From the NCBI GenBank assembly GCA_963839475.1, contig CAWIVH010000013.1, positions 930,001-994,000 on the forward strand: 64,000 nt of DNA. Direction: 5' to 3'. Made by a program: the position numbers and the translations under genes. Origin of the DNA: CAWIVH01 sp963839475. Its GTDB lineage: Bacteria > Acidobacteriota > UBA6911. Positions 45,481 to 55,102 of the stretch are shown one piece after another; the first letter of the stretch is position 1; every line of letters begins with the position of its first letter. Below the pieces are notes generated by a model. It searched no databases. It was not told where the DNA came from and saw only the letters and a list, made by a program, of their open reading frames with translations.

Positions 45481-45690
45481 TGAACTGCACCCTTACTCTG
45501 CGACAGAGAAATTAGGGGCAGAATCATTAAATTATTACGGGGATGGGGATGTGGGGGAAGGGATCAGCCGATCCCTTCCCCGGCACTCAGAAGTCTCGCA
45601 CACTCCTGATTTCACCGCACCTGCTTCGTAATCCATGGGTGATTTGTAGCCCAGTTTCGAGTGCCAGCGCCGGCCGATGTCGATGCTGGT
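45481..45690 (-). mobile_element. IS3-family insertion sequence remnant
   Basis: The minus strand 45680-45535 encodes RRWHSKLGYKSPMDYEAG plus a short tail, the C-terminal end of an IS3-family DDE transposase (canonical RRHSTLGYxSPxxYE). Downstream at 45481 the sequence TGAACTGCACCCTTACTCTG resembles an IS3 terminal repeat. No other part of the element or second end was found, so it is a relic. Confidence 0.62.
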
Positions 45691-45697
45691 GTCACTG

Positions 45698-46294
45698 TCA
45701 GTTGAAGTCGATCTTTACGTGCCTCAGGGTGCCGTGGGTTTCCGTTGCCTGGTAAATAAACGTCCCTCCGTCATCCAGGTAACCAAAGGCGACAATGTCT
45801 GTCATAGTCTGTTGGGCTGCTTGGGAGGGATGGAGTGTTTCGGTGTAAAACGCCGCTTCACCTTTCAACAGTGAGCCCAAACCCTCCAGCTCGCCAATCG
45901 TCAGATTATTGTCTGCGATCGCATCTTCCAGATCCGACCACTTAACAAACCAAACCGGCATAGTCTGGCCCCGAACGAGTTGCAGTCGTGATTGAATGGG
46001 GGGGTCAAAAGGGCCGCCCCTATAAATCCCGAAGCCAACCAGGTAGGGTTCCGGTGTTGCGTTGCATCCGAAAGCCGCAGGAGCATCGAAGAAATCCAGC
46101 AGGTTGAAGTCGACCCGGACGCACGAAGGCGGCCGATAGAATGCGATCGCAGCCCATTCACCATCGGTGTGTATGAGACCGCGCTCAAGCCGTGCGTAGA
46201 AGGGTACATCATTGCTTGTCTGAGAGTTGCGCTCAGCACCCTGGACCACTCCCGCCATGGCTAGAGCGAGAGTGAACAACATTTTTATGTTCAT
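45698..46294 (-). CDS. Secreted hypothetical protein
   Basis: 198 residues from ATG 46294 (AAGGTGA about 5 nt upstream). Signal peptide MNIKMLFTLALAMAGVVQGA. The mature protein has two cysteines (PPSCVRVD and AFGCNATPEP) and several Phe/Tyr-rich strands (VGFGIYRGGPFDPPIQSRLQ, MPVWFVKWSDLEDAIADNNL). No family recognised. Its stop lies next to the IS3 remnant, so the original 3' end may have been altered. It differs from the other secreted proteins in this window. Confidence 0.7.
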   Translation of the reverse strand: MNIKMLFTLALAMAGVVQGAERNSQTSNDVPFYARLERGLIHTDGEWAAIAFYRPPSCVRVDFNLLDFFDAPAAFGCNATPEPYLVGFGIYRGGPFDPPIQSRLQLVRGQTMPVWFVKWSDLEDAIADNNLTIGELEGLGSLLKGEAAFYTETLHPSQAAQQTMTDIVAFGYLDDGGTFIYQATETHGTLRHVKIDFN

Positions 46295-47245
46295 ATGTCA
46301 CCTTTCGTTTGGCAGGCGCTATGTGCCTGCTGGAGTAAAAGTGGTCTTGGCGGCCCATTCCCCTTGAAAGGAAGGGGCTGCCGCATTCCTGTGCAAGGGT
46401 GGCTAAACAAATCGACCGTTGGTGTCCACACTCGCAGCCGAGGTGTTTTGATATCCGTCCGAATGTGGCGCCATCGCCGAGCGGCGTCCCCAACGTCTAA
46501 AGGGGATTGGTTCGAACAAGATATCGCTCAATTCAATTATTCTCGGTCCCGCAGAGAGCGTGGTGCCTGGGCTTGATCGCCTGCATCCTGATCTGGAATA
46601 AACTGCTGGCCAAACTGCGTGATGGACCCCACTAGTACCACCCTGTGGCACTACACTTACTTTGATTATCGTTTGTTTGTCAAGGGAAATGTTGGATTGT
46701 GGATTGGGGTCAGACCTGCCGAAAGTCAAGGTTCCCCCAAGATAACGACTCATGGACCCTCGGCACCGATCGCGAGTCTCCATTCCTTCGATCCGATCCT
46801 TGAGGAGGTTATGGAATTGCCATTCCCCGCAGGTTACCGGGAGTATATGAATCTGCAGGTGGAGAAACTGGCAAAGCTGCATGCGGCACGGATTGAAAAG
46901 GACAAGGATATCAGTGGCAGACGACCGGCCGTTGACTCGGCAAACTCAGATTCTGCCGGCATACACGAGACAGGCTGACGATGATTTTATTTTTATCTAA
47001 CGATTATAAGACCGAAGGCTCCGAATCCGGAAATAGGGATCAGATGATTGCTATCGGTGCAAAAAACAGTTAAGACAATATCGAGCTGAAAGGGGTGGGG
47101 GAAAGCTCATGAGAATCTAGTGGGTGAAAGGTCGTGAGAATCCACACCGGAGGCTGAGAGCGAGAGGTCACTGGATTAGATTGGACTCTGTAAAGTCGCC
47201 GAGCCTTCCGCCAAGTGCATGCGGCTTTGGATGGTTTTTGAAACT
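46295..47245. other. Gene-poor region
   Basis: About 950 bp. A 119-codon plus-strand frame at 46619-46978 has no recognised family or ribosome-binding site. Near 47088-47140 there is a short near-direct repeat (GAAAGCTCATGAGAATC and GAAAGGTCGTGAGAATC), possibly an IS end. GCAGGC/GCCTGC flanks the leader of the minus-strand secreted gene near 46315-46330. Nothing firmer can be supported. Confidence 0.4.
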
Positions 47246-47477
47246 GAAATAGGCAGGGGTGTTTCCAAAAGCCGCGGCAGTTGCGGGATTCTGGTGTATA
47301 AGCGTCTCAAGTTGAGGCGCAGACGTTTTAGGCGACCGATAGCCTTTTGTCGGGAACTAAGGAAGGGCACGCACGGCGGGTGACGGCGGTCGGATCCAGA
47401 AACCTCGCCGCGGATGGGGCAGCTTATCCTGACTTTTCATGGGAACGCCAAGTGTAGTGCGTGTGTAATGACTGGTC
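47246..47477. repeat. Dispersed repeat R, copy R5
   Basis: Blocks GGCAGGGGTGTTTCCAAAAG, AAGTTGAGGCGCAGACGTTT, GCGGTCGGATCCAGAAACCT, CGCCGCGGATGGGGCAGCTT and AGTGTAGTGCGTGTGTAATG match R2-R4. It runs directly into the left arm of att copy D. Confidence 0.68.
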
Positions 47478-47628
47478 CGGATCCGGGCCTGCCTGTGAAT
47501 ATCCGGCAGGGTTCAGGGATGGATGGAAGCCGGATGGATTTGCGGGTTTTGCGGCATTGGTGAACCTGTGCGAAAACAGGTAAATCCTTGGGCGGAGAAT
47601 TCGAATCCTCTCCCCCCGACCACCTCCC
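47466..47628 (+). repeat. att copy D with left arm; right limit of the island
   Basis: The tRNA-Pro end is 47600-47623 with one mismatch (C for G). The left arm 47466-47599 is a near copy of 43843-43977 (about ten differences). Beyond it the sequence becomes ordinary, with the long NHL-repeat gene. This is the most distal att-like junction seen. Confidence 0.8.
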
Positions 47629-47769
47629 TCCCGATTTGCATTCACCTTAGAACCGATCCGCTTGGAGGTCCCCTGCGCTCCCGGTGGATACCTGCATATA
47701 GAATGCTCCACCGGCGGCGATTTGTTTTCAAATCAAGTCATGGAGTTGGCAAATGATATTACTGATCAA

Positions 47770-50700
47770 TCAGGGGATAGGGCCGCGTATAGCCCGGATT
47801 CTGTGATTGGCTTGATCAGCGACAAAGAGATTGCCGTGAGTGTCTATTGCCAGGGCACTGGGCCACATCAGCTTTGCTGCTCCTGCCGGCCCGCCATCAC
47901 CTGAGAAGCCCCACACCCCTGTTCCGGCAACGGTGGTAATTATTCCGGTGTTCGCTGCTACCTTATAAATTTTGGCACCAGATGTTTCGGCAATGAACAA
48001 ATTTCCTGTGTTATCCACTGCCACTGCTGAAAGTTGGCCGAGTGCGGCCTGAGTTGCAGGAATTCCGCCGCCGGATCCGGTGCCGCCGCCGGCAACAGTG
48101 GTGATCACACTCGTTGATGCTGCTACTTTTCGGACACGACGGTTGAAGAAATCAGCTATATAGAGATTGCCTAACCCATCTGCCGAGACCCCATAAGGTT
48201 CCTTTATTGTCGCCAATATCGCCGGACCTCCATCGCCTGAGAATCCATAGGCGCTGGTTCCGGCTACTGTGCTGATGATTCCGCCGGGCGCGGCTACTTT
48301 CCTGATTATCGGATCCGATGGGGCAATGTATAGGTTACCCGCAGAATCAAAAGCGATTCCATTGGGGTAACCTATCGCCGCATTTGACGCAGGGATGCCG
48401 TCATTGGATATCGAACCGCCTCCAGCAATTGTGGATATGATTCCTGTTCCAGCAGCGACTTTGCGAATGCGCATGTTCCAATGGTCCGCCAGAAACAGGT
48501 TGTCCGCCGAATCAATGGCGAGTCCATAGGGGATCGAAATCATTGCCGATGTGGCGGGACCGCCATCTCCCGAATAGCCTTGTTCACCGGTTCCAGCAGT
48601 CGCGATCATGATTCCGGTTCCAACAGCGACTCTCCAAACACGGCAATTGGAATCGGATATGAAGACATTGTCTTTGGAGTCGACAGCTACTCCCTGAGGA
48701 TCGCGCAGTTTCGCCGAGGCTGCCGGCCCGCCTTCGTTCGGAATTTGCGTTTCTCCCGTTCCGGCAATAGTGGCAATTATCCCGGTTGCTAAAGTGACGC
48801 AGCGAATTCGCCGATTTTCCGAATCTGCTACAAAGATCGTGCCGTCAGAAGCCACACCCACTCCATAGGGGTTACGGAATTTCGCGGCAAGTGCAGGACC
48901 ATCATCACCGGAATATCCTTTGCCGCCATCCCCGGCCACGGTTGAAATCAGTCCTGTTGCGGTTGCGATTTTTCGAATGCGCTGGTTGCCTGAATCCGTA
49001 AAATACAGGTTCCCGGAAGTATCAAACGACATACCATACGGCCAGGAGAGCTTTGACGACAGTGCGGGACCATTGTCTCCGGAGAATCCGGCCGTACCTG
49101 TTCCAGCAAAAGTATTTATGATTCCATTCTGAACGTTTACCTTGCGTATCCGGAAATTCTCGGTATCCGCGACATATAGGTTATCCATTGAATCAACAGC
49201 TACACCCTTCGGCCTGCCGAGGCCGGCTTCAATGGCGAGTCCGCCGTCCCCTGAATATTCGAACTTGCCGTTACCGGCAACCGTTGTAATAATCCCGCTT
49301 GTGGCAGAAACCTTCCGGACTCGGTTGTTCCAATAGTCCGCGATATACAAGTCACCTGTAGAGTTTATGGCCACTCCATAGGGCCGATACAATCCAGCCT
49401 GATTTGCCGGACCGTTGTCTCCCGAAAACCCGAATTGTCCGTTTCCGGCCGCCGTGGAAATAATTCCACTTCCCAAGGACACCTTTCGAATCCTGCAATT
49501 TTCCGTGTCAGCGACAAATAAATTTCCCCTAGAATCCACAGCCACGCCATTAGGCCGATTGAGGTTAGCCGCAATCGCCGGAAGGCCGTCACCTGAAAAA
49601 CCCTCGGTTCCTGTTCCGGCGACCGAGGTGATGATTCGTGATCCGGAGGAGATCTTCCGCACACGATGATTTGCCGTATCGGCGACAAACACGTTGCCCG
49701 AAGCATCCACTGCAATAGAGGATGGATTGTTAAGAAGTGCAAGGGTTGGTGCACCCCCATCTCCAATGAAAGTCGTGCCGCCTGCAATCGTGGTTATGTA
49801 GCCAGGTGGCATCGAATTCAGCGGAACCGGCTCTATCAAGAATGACCTCTGGGCCAACCCTCCCCGATTCTGAACTGTCAGCGTCCCCAATCCACTGGGC
49901 AGGGGTGGTGTCACCAAACGGATCGTCTCCGAATCCAGAACCTCGCGAGAAGGCATGACAACTCCCGCCACGATGACAACCGATTCGCGGGAAAAATTCT
50001 TGCCCCTGATGGTTACTTGGATTCCTCCGGTTGTTACGGCCTTCCCGGGCGCGATACTCGAAATTTCAGGCGTACCGTATTTGATCTGTTGTGCCGATAA
50101 AAGGCCGCCGGAGACAAACAGTTTTCCATCCTGTGCAATGGCGATGCCGCTCGGGTTCGGCAAGGTCCCATCCTGTACGGCGGGCACTACATCACCACTT
50201 TGCAGGATCAGTCTTAACCTGCCAACCCTCGTCTCACTGACGAAAATGTTCCCCGACGGATCCACCGCTACGCCGTTCGGTTCGCTGAAGATGGGCGACG
50301 CCAGGGAACTGGTTGCCCCCGTCCTGGCTTCACCCTCCACACCAGAAACACTGATGAGATTCGTGCGAATAGTCTCGACTGCTCCGTTCTCCTTTACTCG
50401 CCTGATCGATCCATTCCCCGAATCTGCGACGATCACACTGGTTCCCGGCGGCGGCAGGCCCTTGCTTTCCCGGTCCAGTTGCTGTGCAATAGTCTCAGTT
50501 ACCACAGCAATTCCGGCGGGCGCATTAAAGCGTGCTTGCTCTTTAGAACCGTCGGCATTCCCAGCAATCCCTGCTTTCCCGGCTATTGTTTCAACTGTGC
50601 CACCCGCGAGGTCGATTCTTCGTATAGTGTGATTTCCGGAATCTGTAACCCATAAATAGCCACGAGTATCTAATGCCACTCCTCCCGGCTTGTTGAATGC

Positions 50701-52779
50701 CGCATCTTTCAGGGTCCCGTCCCGGCTTCCGACCAAACCGCTGCCGGCAAGGGTGTCCACTTTTCCAGTCGGTCCGGGTTGCACTCGTCGTACGACATGA
50801 TTCAACGAGTCGCTCACGTAGAGAATACTCTCAGCCTGGTTGAACGACAGATCAGCGGGATTTCGGAATAGTGATTCTGATCGTACATCATTCTTCAGAC
50901 CCGCCTGCTGACTCTTACCCGCATATATGGTTGGCACCTTTTTCAGATCTTGTGCCAACAGGATCGTTTGATCCCGGATCGCCGCAAGGTACAAGCGGCC
51001 TGCCATATCCTGAACAATTCCCTGGATCTCATATCCGCTCGTTCCTGAGTCCACCTTCACAACCGTAATGGTCCCGGTCGTGACAATTTTCCCAACCGAT
51101 AAGGTCAAGGTGGAAAATCCCGCCGCTTTGCCTTGGATGATTCCGTTAGCGTTGATGGTTGCGATATCGGAACTGATACTCGCATAGGTGACATCGAAAT
51201 CATCTCTGGGCGCGCCGGCGATATCGATCACCAACACTCGCGCATGTATCGTGTTTCCTTCGTTGACCACTACCTCGCTGGCCGGTGCATTGGTAGCCGG
51301 ATCGAGAAGAAAGACTCTCGCGGCCGCGGCGCTGTTTCCGGGCAAATATTGCCGGCCGCCGCCGGTCGGGATTTGGTAGTTGAACTGATTCCCGGAGATG
51401 CCGGCCATCGGGATTGTCATTCCGGTTCCATCAGACCGCAGAAAAGAAATCGTGCCATGCGCGGAGCTGGTCGAGGAGGAGTTCATGAAAATAAGCCGTG
51501 TGGAAAAGCCGGCGCCGATGGCGATCTGGGGAAAAATAATCGTGGTATTCGTGGGCGGGCGGGCAAGGTCGGCCACGGGTAGAGTCGTAAGAACCTGTTC
51601 GCTTCTCTTGTTAATGGTGAGCTTCAGGGTTATGTGACTCACCGGTGTCCGGCTGCGGATTTCCATCAATCCCGTAAAAGTATCAGCAAGGCCGGGAAAC
51701 AGTTCGTGAGCGAATACGGCCATGTGGCCGCCCGGTGGAAGGGTTCGTTCCACGGTCTGGATTGAAAACCCGGCAGAATCGAGCAGGTTGAAGAAGAGTT
51801 CGACAGGTTGGCCGCCCGGACTGGCGATTGCGACGCCGGTATAGCTTGCGACATTGTCGATGAAAATCCGCGCCAAGGAAGAAGCCGGGCTGGCGCCAAC
51901 GCCTGCTTCTGTAACCACGGACGCTCCTGATTTGAATTGGAAAACGGCACTGCCGGAGGGAGTAGCCGATTCATTTTCGGGTGTGACGACGGCATAACCA
52001 ACGACCAGCCCTGACGAGCGATCGAGTTCTGCGCGATAGGTGCCATGAGGCGGGATCTGGTAACTGAACTCACTTATGAGTTCGTCCCCCCGATTCAGAG
52101 ACAGCGGCGCACCTGAGTTGTCTGTGAACCCGATCCTCCCCGTGAGATTTGTACCGCCGGGGTTGATGAGCAGGAGCTGCGTGACATAGCCATCACCCGC
52201 GGCAATCTGCGGGAACACCGCAGGATTCCGGTTTGCAGGCGACGCCAGGTCGACAACAGGCAGGGTGGTATAAAGGGGATCGCCGCGGCGGTTTTGGCTC
52301 TGTCTGAGAGTGATAGCCGCAAGCCTCTGATCGCTTTCGAAGGTCAGACTTCCAGTGAATCCGGCAGGAAGTCCGGGGAACTCCTGAAAAATGAACGTTG
52401 CCATGTGTAGCGCCGCTTCCATCGTGACCGACTTGCGCGCAACTTCGTTGCCTGAAGAATCTCGCAGAATGAGACCGATGGACGCAACCTGGGTGGTAAC
52501 GTTTGCGAGAGCGATTCCGGTCTGCGTTCCGGATTCATCCACGAAAATGCGTCCTGCGAGCATAGGTTGTGTCGCGGCAACGCCGGCTTGGCTGACCAGG
52601 ATGCCGTCCTTGTCGGCATAGGAGAACAGTGCGCAACCGACTGGAAGGGCGGTTCCTGCATCGGCCCTCACAACGGTGTAACCAACCAGTACCTGAGCCT
52701 GTGGATAGATCCATGAAGCGAGGCAGATTGAGATCGCTAGAAATGGAAAGTTTAGAGATCGCGGATGACGCGTTTTCAT
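47770..52779 (-). CDS. Large secreted NHL-repeat protein with Ig-like and IPT/TIG domains
   Basis: 1669 residues from ATG 52779 (KTRHPRSLNFPFLAISICL signal). The first 500 or so residues are two similar halves rich in beta strands (VGYTVVRADAG and VGYAVVTPENES start equivalent units). A Big2-like segment follows (INANGIIQGKAAGFSTLTL). Then five degenerate NHL repeats, an IPT/TIG domain (GGIQVTIRGKNFSRESVVIV), and twelve regular NHL repeats of about 56 residues (pattern VAGTG-GFSGDGGPA, P-GVAVDS-GNLYIAD-N-RIRKV). Twelve repeats would build two six-bladed propellers. No enzymatic motif. Divergent from the sulfatase gene; probably binding or surface protein. Confidence 0.9.
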   Translation of the reverse strand: MKTRHPRSLNFPFLAISICLASWIYPQAQVLVGYTVVRADAGTALPVGCALFSYADKDGILVSQAGVAATQPMLAGRIFVDESGTQTGIALANVTTQVASIGLILRDSSGNEVARKSVTMEAALHMATFIFQEFPGLPAGFTGSLTFESDQRLAAITLRQSQNRRGDPLYTTLPVVDLASPANRNPAVFPQIAAGDGYVTQLLLINPGGTNLTGRIGFTDNSGAPLSLNRGDELISEFSYQIPPHGTYRAELDRSSGLVVGYAVVTPENESATPSGSAVFQFKSGASVVTEAGVGASPASSLARIFIDNVASYTGVAIASPGGQPVELFFNLLDSAGFSIQTVERTLPPGGHMAVFAHELFPGLADTFTGLMEIRSRTPVSHITLKLTINKRSEQVLTTLPVADLARPPTNTTIIFPQIAIGAGFSTRLIFMNSSSTSSAHGTISFLRSDGTGMTIPMAGISGNQFNYQIPTGGGRQYLPGNSAAAARVFLLDPATNAPASEVVVNEGNTIHARVLVIDIAGAPRDDFDVTYASISSDIATINANGIIQGKAAGFSTLTLSVGKIVTTGTITVVKVDSGTSGYEIQGIVQDMAGRLYLAAIRDQTILLAQDLKKVPTIYAGKSQQAGLKNDVRSESLFRNPADLSFNQAESILYVSDSLNHVVRRVQPGPTGKVDTLAGSGLVGSRDGTLKDAAFNKPGGVALDTRGYLWVTDSGNHTIRRIDLAGGTVETIAGKAGIAGNADGSKEQARFNAPAGIAVVTETIAQQLDRESKGLPPPGTSVIVADSGNGSIRRVKENGAVETIRTNLISVSGVEGEARTGATSSLASPIFSEPNGVAVDPSGNIFVSETRVGRLRLILQSGDVVPAVQDGTLPNPSGIAIAQDGKLFVSGGLLSAQQIKYGTPEISSIAPGKAVTTGGIQVTIRGKNFSRESVVIVAGVVMPSREVLDSETIRLVTPPLPSGLGTLTVQNRGGLAQRSFLIEPVPLNSMPPGYITTIAGGTTFIGDGGAPTLALLNNPSSIAVDASGNVFVADTANHRVRKISSGSRIITSVAGTGTEGFSGDGLPAIAANLNRPNGVAVDSRGNLFVADTENCRIRKVSLGSGIISTAAGNGQFGFSGDNGPANQAGLYRPYGVAINSTGDLYIADYWNNRVRKVSATSGIITTVAGNGKFEYSGDGGLAIEAGLGRPKGVAVDSMDNLYVADTENFRIRKVNVQNGIINTFAGTGTAGFSGDNGPALSSKLSWPYGMSFDTSGNLYFTDSGNQRIRKIATATGLISTVAGDGGKGYSGDDGPALAAKFRNPYGVGVASDGTIFVADSENRRIRCVTLATGIIATIAGTGETQIPNEGGPAASAKLRDPQGVAVDSKDNVFISDSNCRVWRVAVGTGIMIATAGTGEQGYSGDGGPATSAMISIPYGLAIDSADNLFLADHWNMRIRKVAAGTGIISTIAGGGSISNDGIPASNAAIGYPNGIAFDSAGNLYIAPSDPIIRKVAAPGGIISTVAGTSAYGFSGDGGPAILATIKEPYGVSADGLGNLYIADFFNRRVRKVAASTSVITTVAGGGTGSGGGIPATQAALGQLSAVAVDNTGNLFIAETSGAKIYKVAANTGIITTVAGTGVWGFSGDGGPAGAAKLMWPSALAIDTHGNLFVADQANHRIRAIRGPIP

Positions 52780-52960
52780 AAGCTCTTCGCATCTCCAGGT
52801 GCTCTTTTTGAGGCTGCAAGGCGAACGGAGCTTGTGCAATTCTATAGCAGTTCTTCGCATTTCATTTCAGAAATCAATTCCACAATATACAAACGGTGCC
52901 GCTCCATGGACAATGAATGCATTTCAGGCTGCCGAGGGCAACGAGGGAGGGAAGAATCCG

Positions 52961-54631
52961 ATGAAAAATGGCTGGAGCACACCCGGTCTTATGATGACCA
53001 GGCGCCGGTTTTTAGGAACGGCAGGTGCCTGCGCTGCCATGACCCTGGAATGTTCCGGATCAGGCACGGTCATGCCGAAAGGCTTGCGCAGACCCAACTT
53101 CCTTCTCATTGTTGCTGATGACATGGGCTACGCCGACGCCGGCTGCTACGGCGGAGATATTTCCACACCGAACCTGGACAAATTGGCTATGGGAGGTCTG
53201 CGCTTCTCTCAGTTCTATTCAACCGGGCGGTGCTGGCCTTCCCGCACCGCGCTCCTGACCGGCTATTATCCCCAGCAGGTGAACATGGATCCACCTGGCG
53301 GGAAATTGCCCCCGTGGGCGCGGGTGTCGCCGCACTACCTGAAGCCTGCGGGTTATCGCTGCTACCATTCCGGGAAATGGCACCTTACCAACGCGCCGCA
53401 TCCGGTGGCCGACGGCGGCTTCGACCGTTCCTATTGTATCGAGGATCACGATCGGTACTTCGCGCCCAGGCAGGCGACTCTGGATGACCGGCGGCTGCCG
53501 CCGGTACCCGACGATGCCAGGTTCTATCTCACTTCCGCGATCGCGGATTACGGGATTCAATTCCTGCGCGAACACCAGTCGCAGCACGCCAACACCCCCT
53601 TTTTCCTCTACCTCTGCTTCACATCCCCGCATTTCCCGCTCCACGCGCTCAAGGAGGATATCGACAATTACCGCGAGAGGTTCCTCGACGGCTGGGACGC
53701 GGCACGCGTTCGCCGCTGGAAGCGCCAACGCCAAATGGGATTGACCCACTGCGATCTCGCCAAGCTGGAGGCCGGAATCGTCCCCGACTGGAATCTGCCC
53801 GGGGAGGCGCTGCGCGGACAGATTGGTTCGGGTGAGGTCGGTCGCGCTGTTGCCTGGAATGAACTGAACGAGGAACAGAAGCGTTTCCAGGCGACGAAGA
53901 TGGCGATCCACGCTGCCATGGTCGATCGTATGGACCGTGAGATCGGTCGCGTGCTGGATCAGCTGCGTTTCATGGGCGCCTTCGACGATACCGTGATCTT
54001 CTTCGTTTCGGACAACGGTGCCAGCGCTGAGCAGATCATCCGGGGCGACGGCCACGACCAAGGAGCGGATCCGGGTTCGGTCAAAACCTACCTCTGCCTC
54101 GGACCGGGATGGTCCAGCGCTTCAAATACTCCGTTCCGACTGCACAAGAGCTGGGTGCACGAGGGCGGAATCTCCTCTCCGCTGATTGTGCACTGGCCGG
54201 CAGGACTCAAGGCGCGCGGCCAGTTGCGCCACAACCCCGGGCATTTCATCGATTTGCTCCCGACATTGCTGGAATTGGCGGAGATCAGGACCGAATCTGT
54301 TTCCCAAAGGCCTTCTCCCCCTCCACTCCCCGGCCGGAGCCTCGTGCCGGTGTTTTCGAAGGACGGCACCGTGGCCCACGACTCCATCTATTTCCACCAC
54401 CTCCAGAACAAGGCGATCCGTGTGGGCGACTGGAAACTCGCTTCCAAAGGGGGATCCAAGGGGCCGGAAGGGCCTTGGGAACTCTACAACCTGAAAAAGG
54501 ACCGGAGTGAATCTGTGGACCTGGCGGATAAGCATCCGGATCGTGTGAAGGCACTTGCGGAGCTGTGGACAAAGCTCGAGAAGCAGTTCCGGGAACAGGC
54601 CGGCCCGGCGTCGCAGGCGGCAGGAAAATGA
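52961..54631 (+). CDS. Tat-exported arylsulfatase-family sulfatase
   Basis: 556 residues from ATG 52961 (GGAGGGAAGA upstream); ATG 52913 is an alternative. The twin-arginine signal TRRRFLGTAG is at 13-22, and a Cys in TLECSGSG may be lipidated. The active-site Cys91 in CWPSRTALLTG is the formylglycine precursor of type I sulfatases; metal residues appear in VADDMGYADAGCYGG and VSDNGA. It needs an FGE maturase, not seen in the window. Next to the NHL protein and near a fucosidase, suggesting sulfated glycan breakdown. Confidence 0.9.
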   Translation: MKNGWSTPGLMMTRRRFLGTAGACAAMTLECSGSGTVMPKGLRRPNFLLIVADDMGYADAGCYGGDISTPNLDKLAMGGLRFSQFYSTGRCWPSRTALLTGYYPQQVNMDPPGGKLPPWARVSPHYLKPAGYRCYHSGKWHLTNAPHPVADGGFDRSYCIEDHDRYFAPRQATLDDRRLPPVPDDARFYLTSAIADYGIQFLREHQSQHANTPFFLYLCFTSPHFPLHALKEDIDNYRERFLDGWDAARVRRWKRQRQMGLTHCDLAKLEAGIVPDWNLPGEALRGQIGSGEVGRAVAWNELNEEQKRFQATKMAIHAAMVDRMDREIGRVLDQLRFMGAFDDTVIFFVSDNGASAEQIIRGDGHDQGADPGSVKTYLCLGPGWSSASNTPFRLHKSWVHEGGISSPLIVHWPAGLKARGQLRHNPGHFIDLLPTLLELAEIRTESVSQRPSPPPLPGRSLVPVFSKDGTVAHDSIYFHHLQNKAIRVGDWKLASKGGSKGPEGPWELYNLKKDRSESVDLADKHPDRVKALAELWTKLEKQFREQAGPASQAAGK

Positions 54632-54709
54632 GGGGTTGAATGCGATGGAAGGATTTGTATCCGTCGGAAGGGAAGCACAGAGCCCTGAAGCGCCACCTTC
54701 GCATTTGGG

Positions 54710-54744
54710 TTGACATCTTACCCAAGCGAGAATAACTTGGGTAA
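54710..54744 (+). promoter_or_regulatory. padR promoter with palindromic operator
   Basis: TTGACA (54710-54715), 17-bp spacer and TAACTT (54733-54738) as -35/-10. Inside it TTACCCAAG (54718-54726) and CTTGGGTAA (54736-54744) are a perfect 9-bp inverted repeat with a 9-bp centre, ending one base before the padR ATG at 54746. Binding here would block the -10 element, so it is the likely PadR operator. Confidence 0.65.
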
Positions 54745-54745
54745 T

Positions 54746-55102
54746 ATGTCGACCCGAGAAGAAAAAAGACGTCTGGAATTACTGCAGGGCACTCTGGACC
54801 TTCTCATCCTGCGTACGCTGATCTTCGGACCGCAGCATGGCCAGGGGATAGCGCGTGCCATCCAGCAGTCCTCCAATGATGAGTTGCTGGTTGAGCACGG
54901 CGCGCTATATCCCGCGCTGCAACGCCTGGAAGATCGCGGCTGGGTCGCAGCCGAGTGGGGGACATCGGCCAATAATCGCAAGGCGCGCTTCTATGCCCTC
55001 ACCCCGGCGGGACGCAAGCAGCTCATCCATGAGACAGCCAAATGGCGGCGCCTCGCCACGGCCATAGGGCGGGTTTTGGGACATGGTGCCGAGGAAGGCT
55101 AA
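54746..55102 (+). CDS. PadR-family transcriptional repressor
   Basis: 118 residues: winged helix with LLQGTLDLLILRTLIFGPQH, the recognition region VEHGALYPALQRLEDRGWVA and NNRKARFYALTPAGRKQL, then a short C-terminal helix. This is the PadR-s1 subtype usually linked to ADOP permeases. No Shine-Dalgarno is visible and the operator ends next to the ATG, so translation may be leaderless. The 3' end overlaps the permease gene by 20 nt. Confidence 0.92.
   Translation: MSTREEKRRLELLQGTLDLLILRTLIFGPQHGQGIARAIQQSSNDELLVEHGALYPALQRLEDRGWVAAEWGTSANNRKARFYALTPAGRKQLIHETAKWRRLATAIGRVLGHGAEEG

Noticed and set aside
46619..46978. 119-codon plus-strand ORF
   Set aside because: No family, no start signal, in a gene-poor remnant zone.
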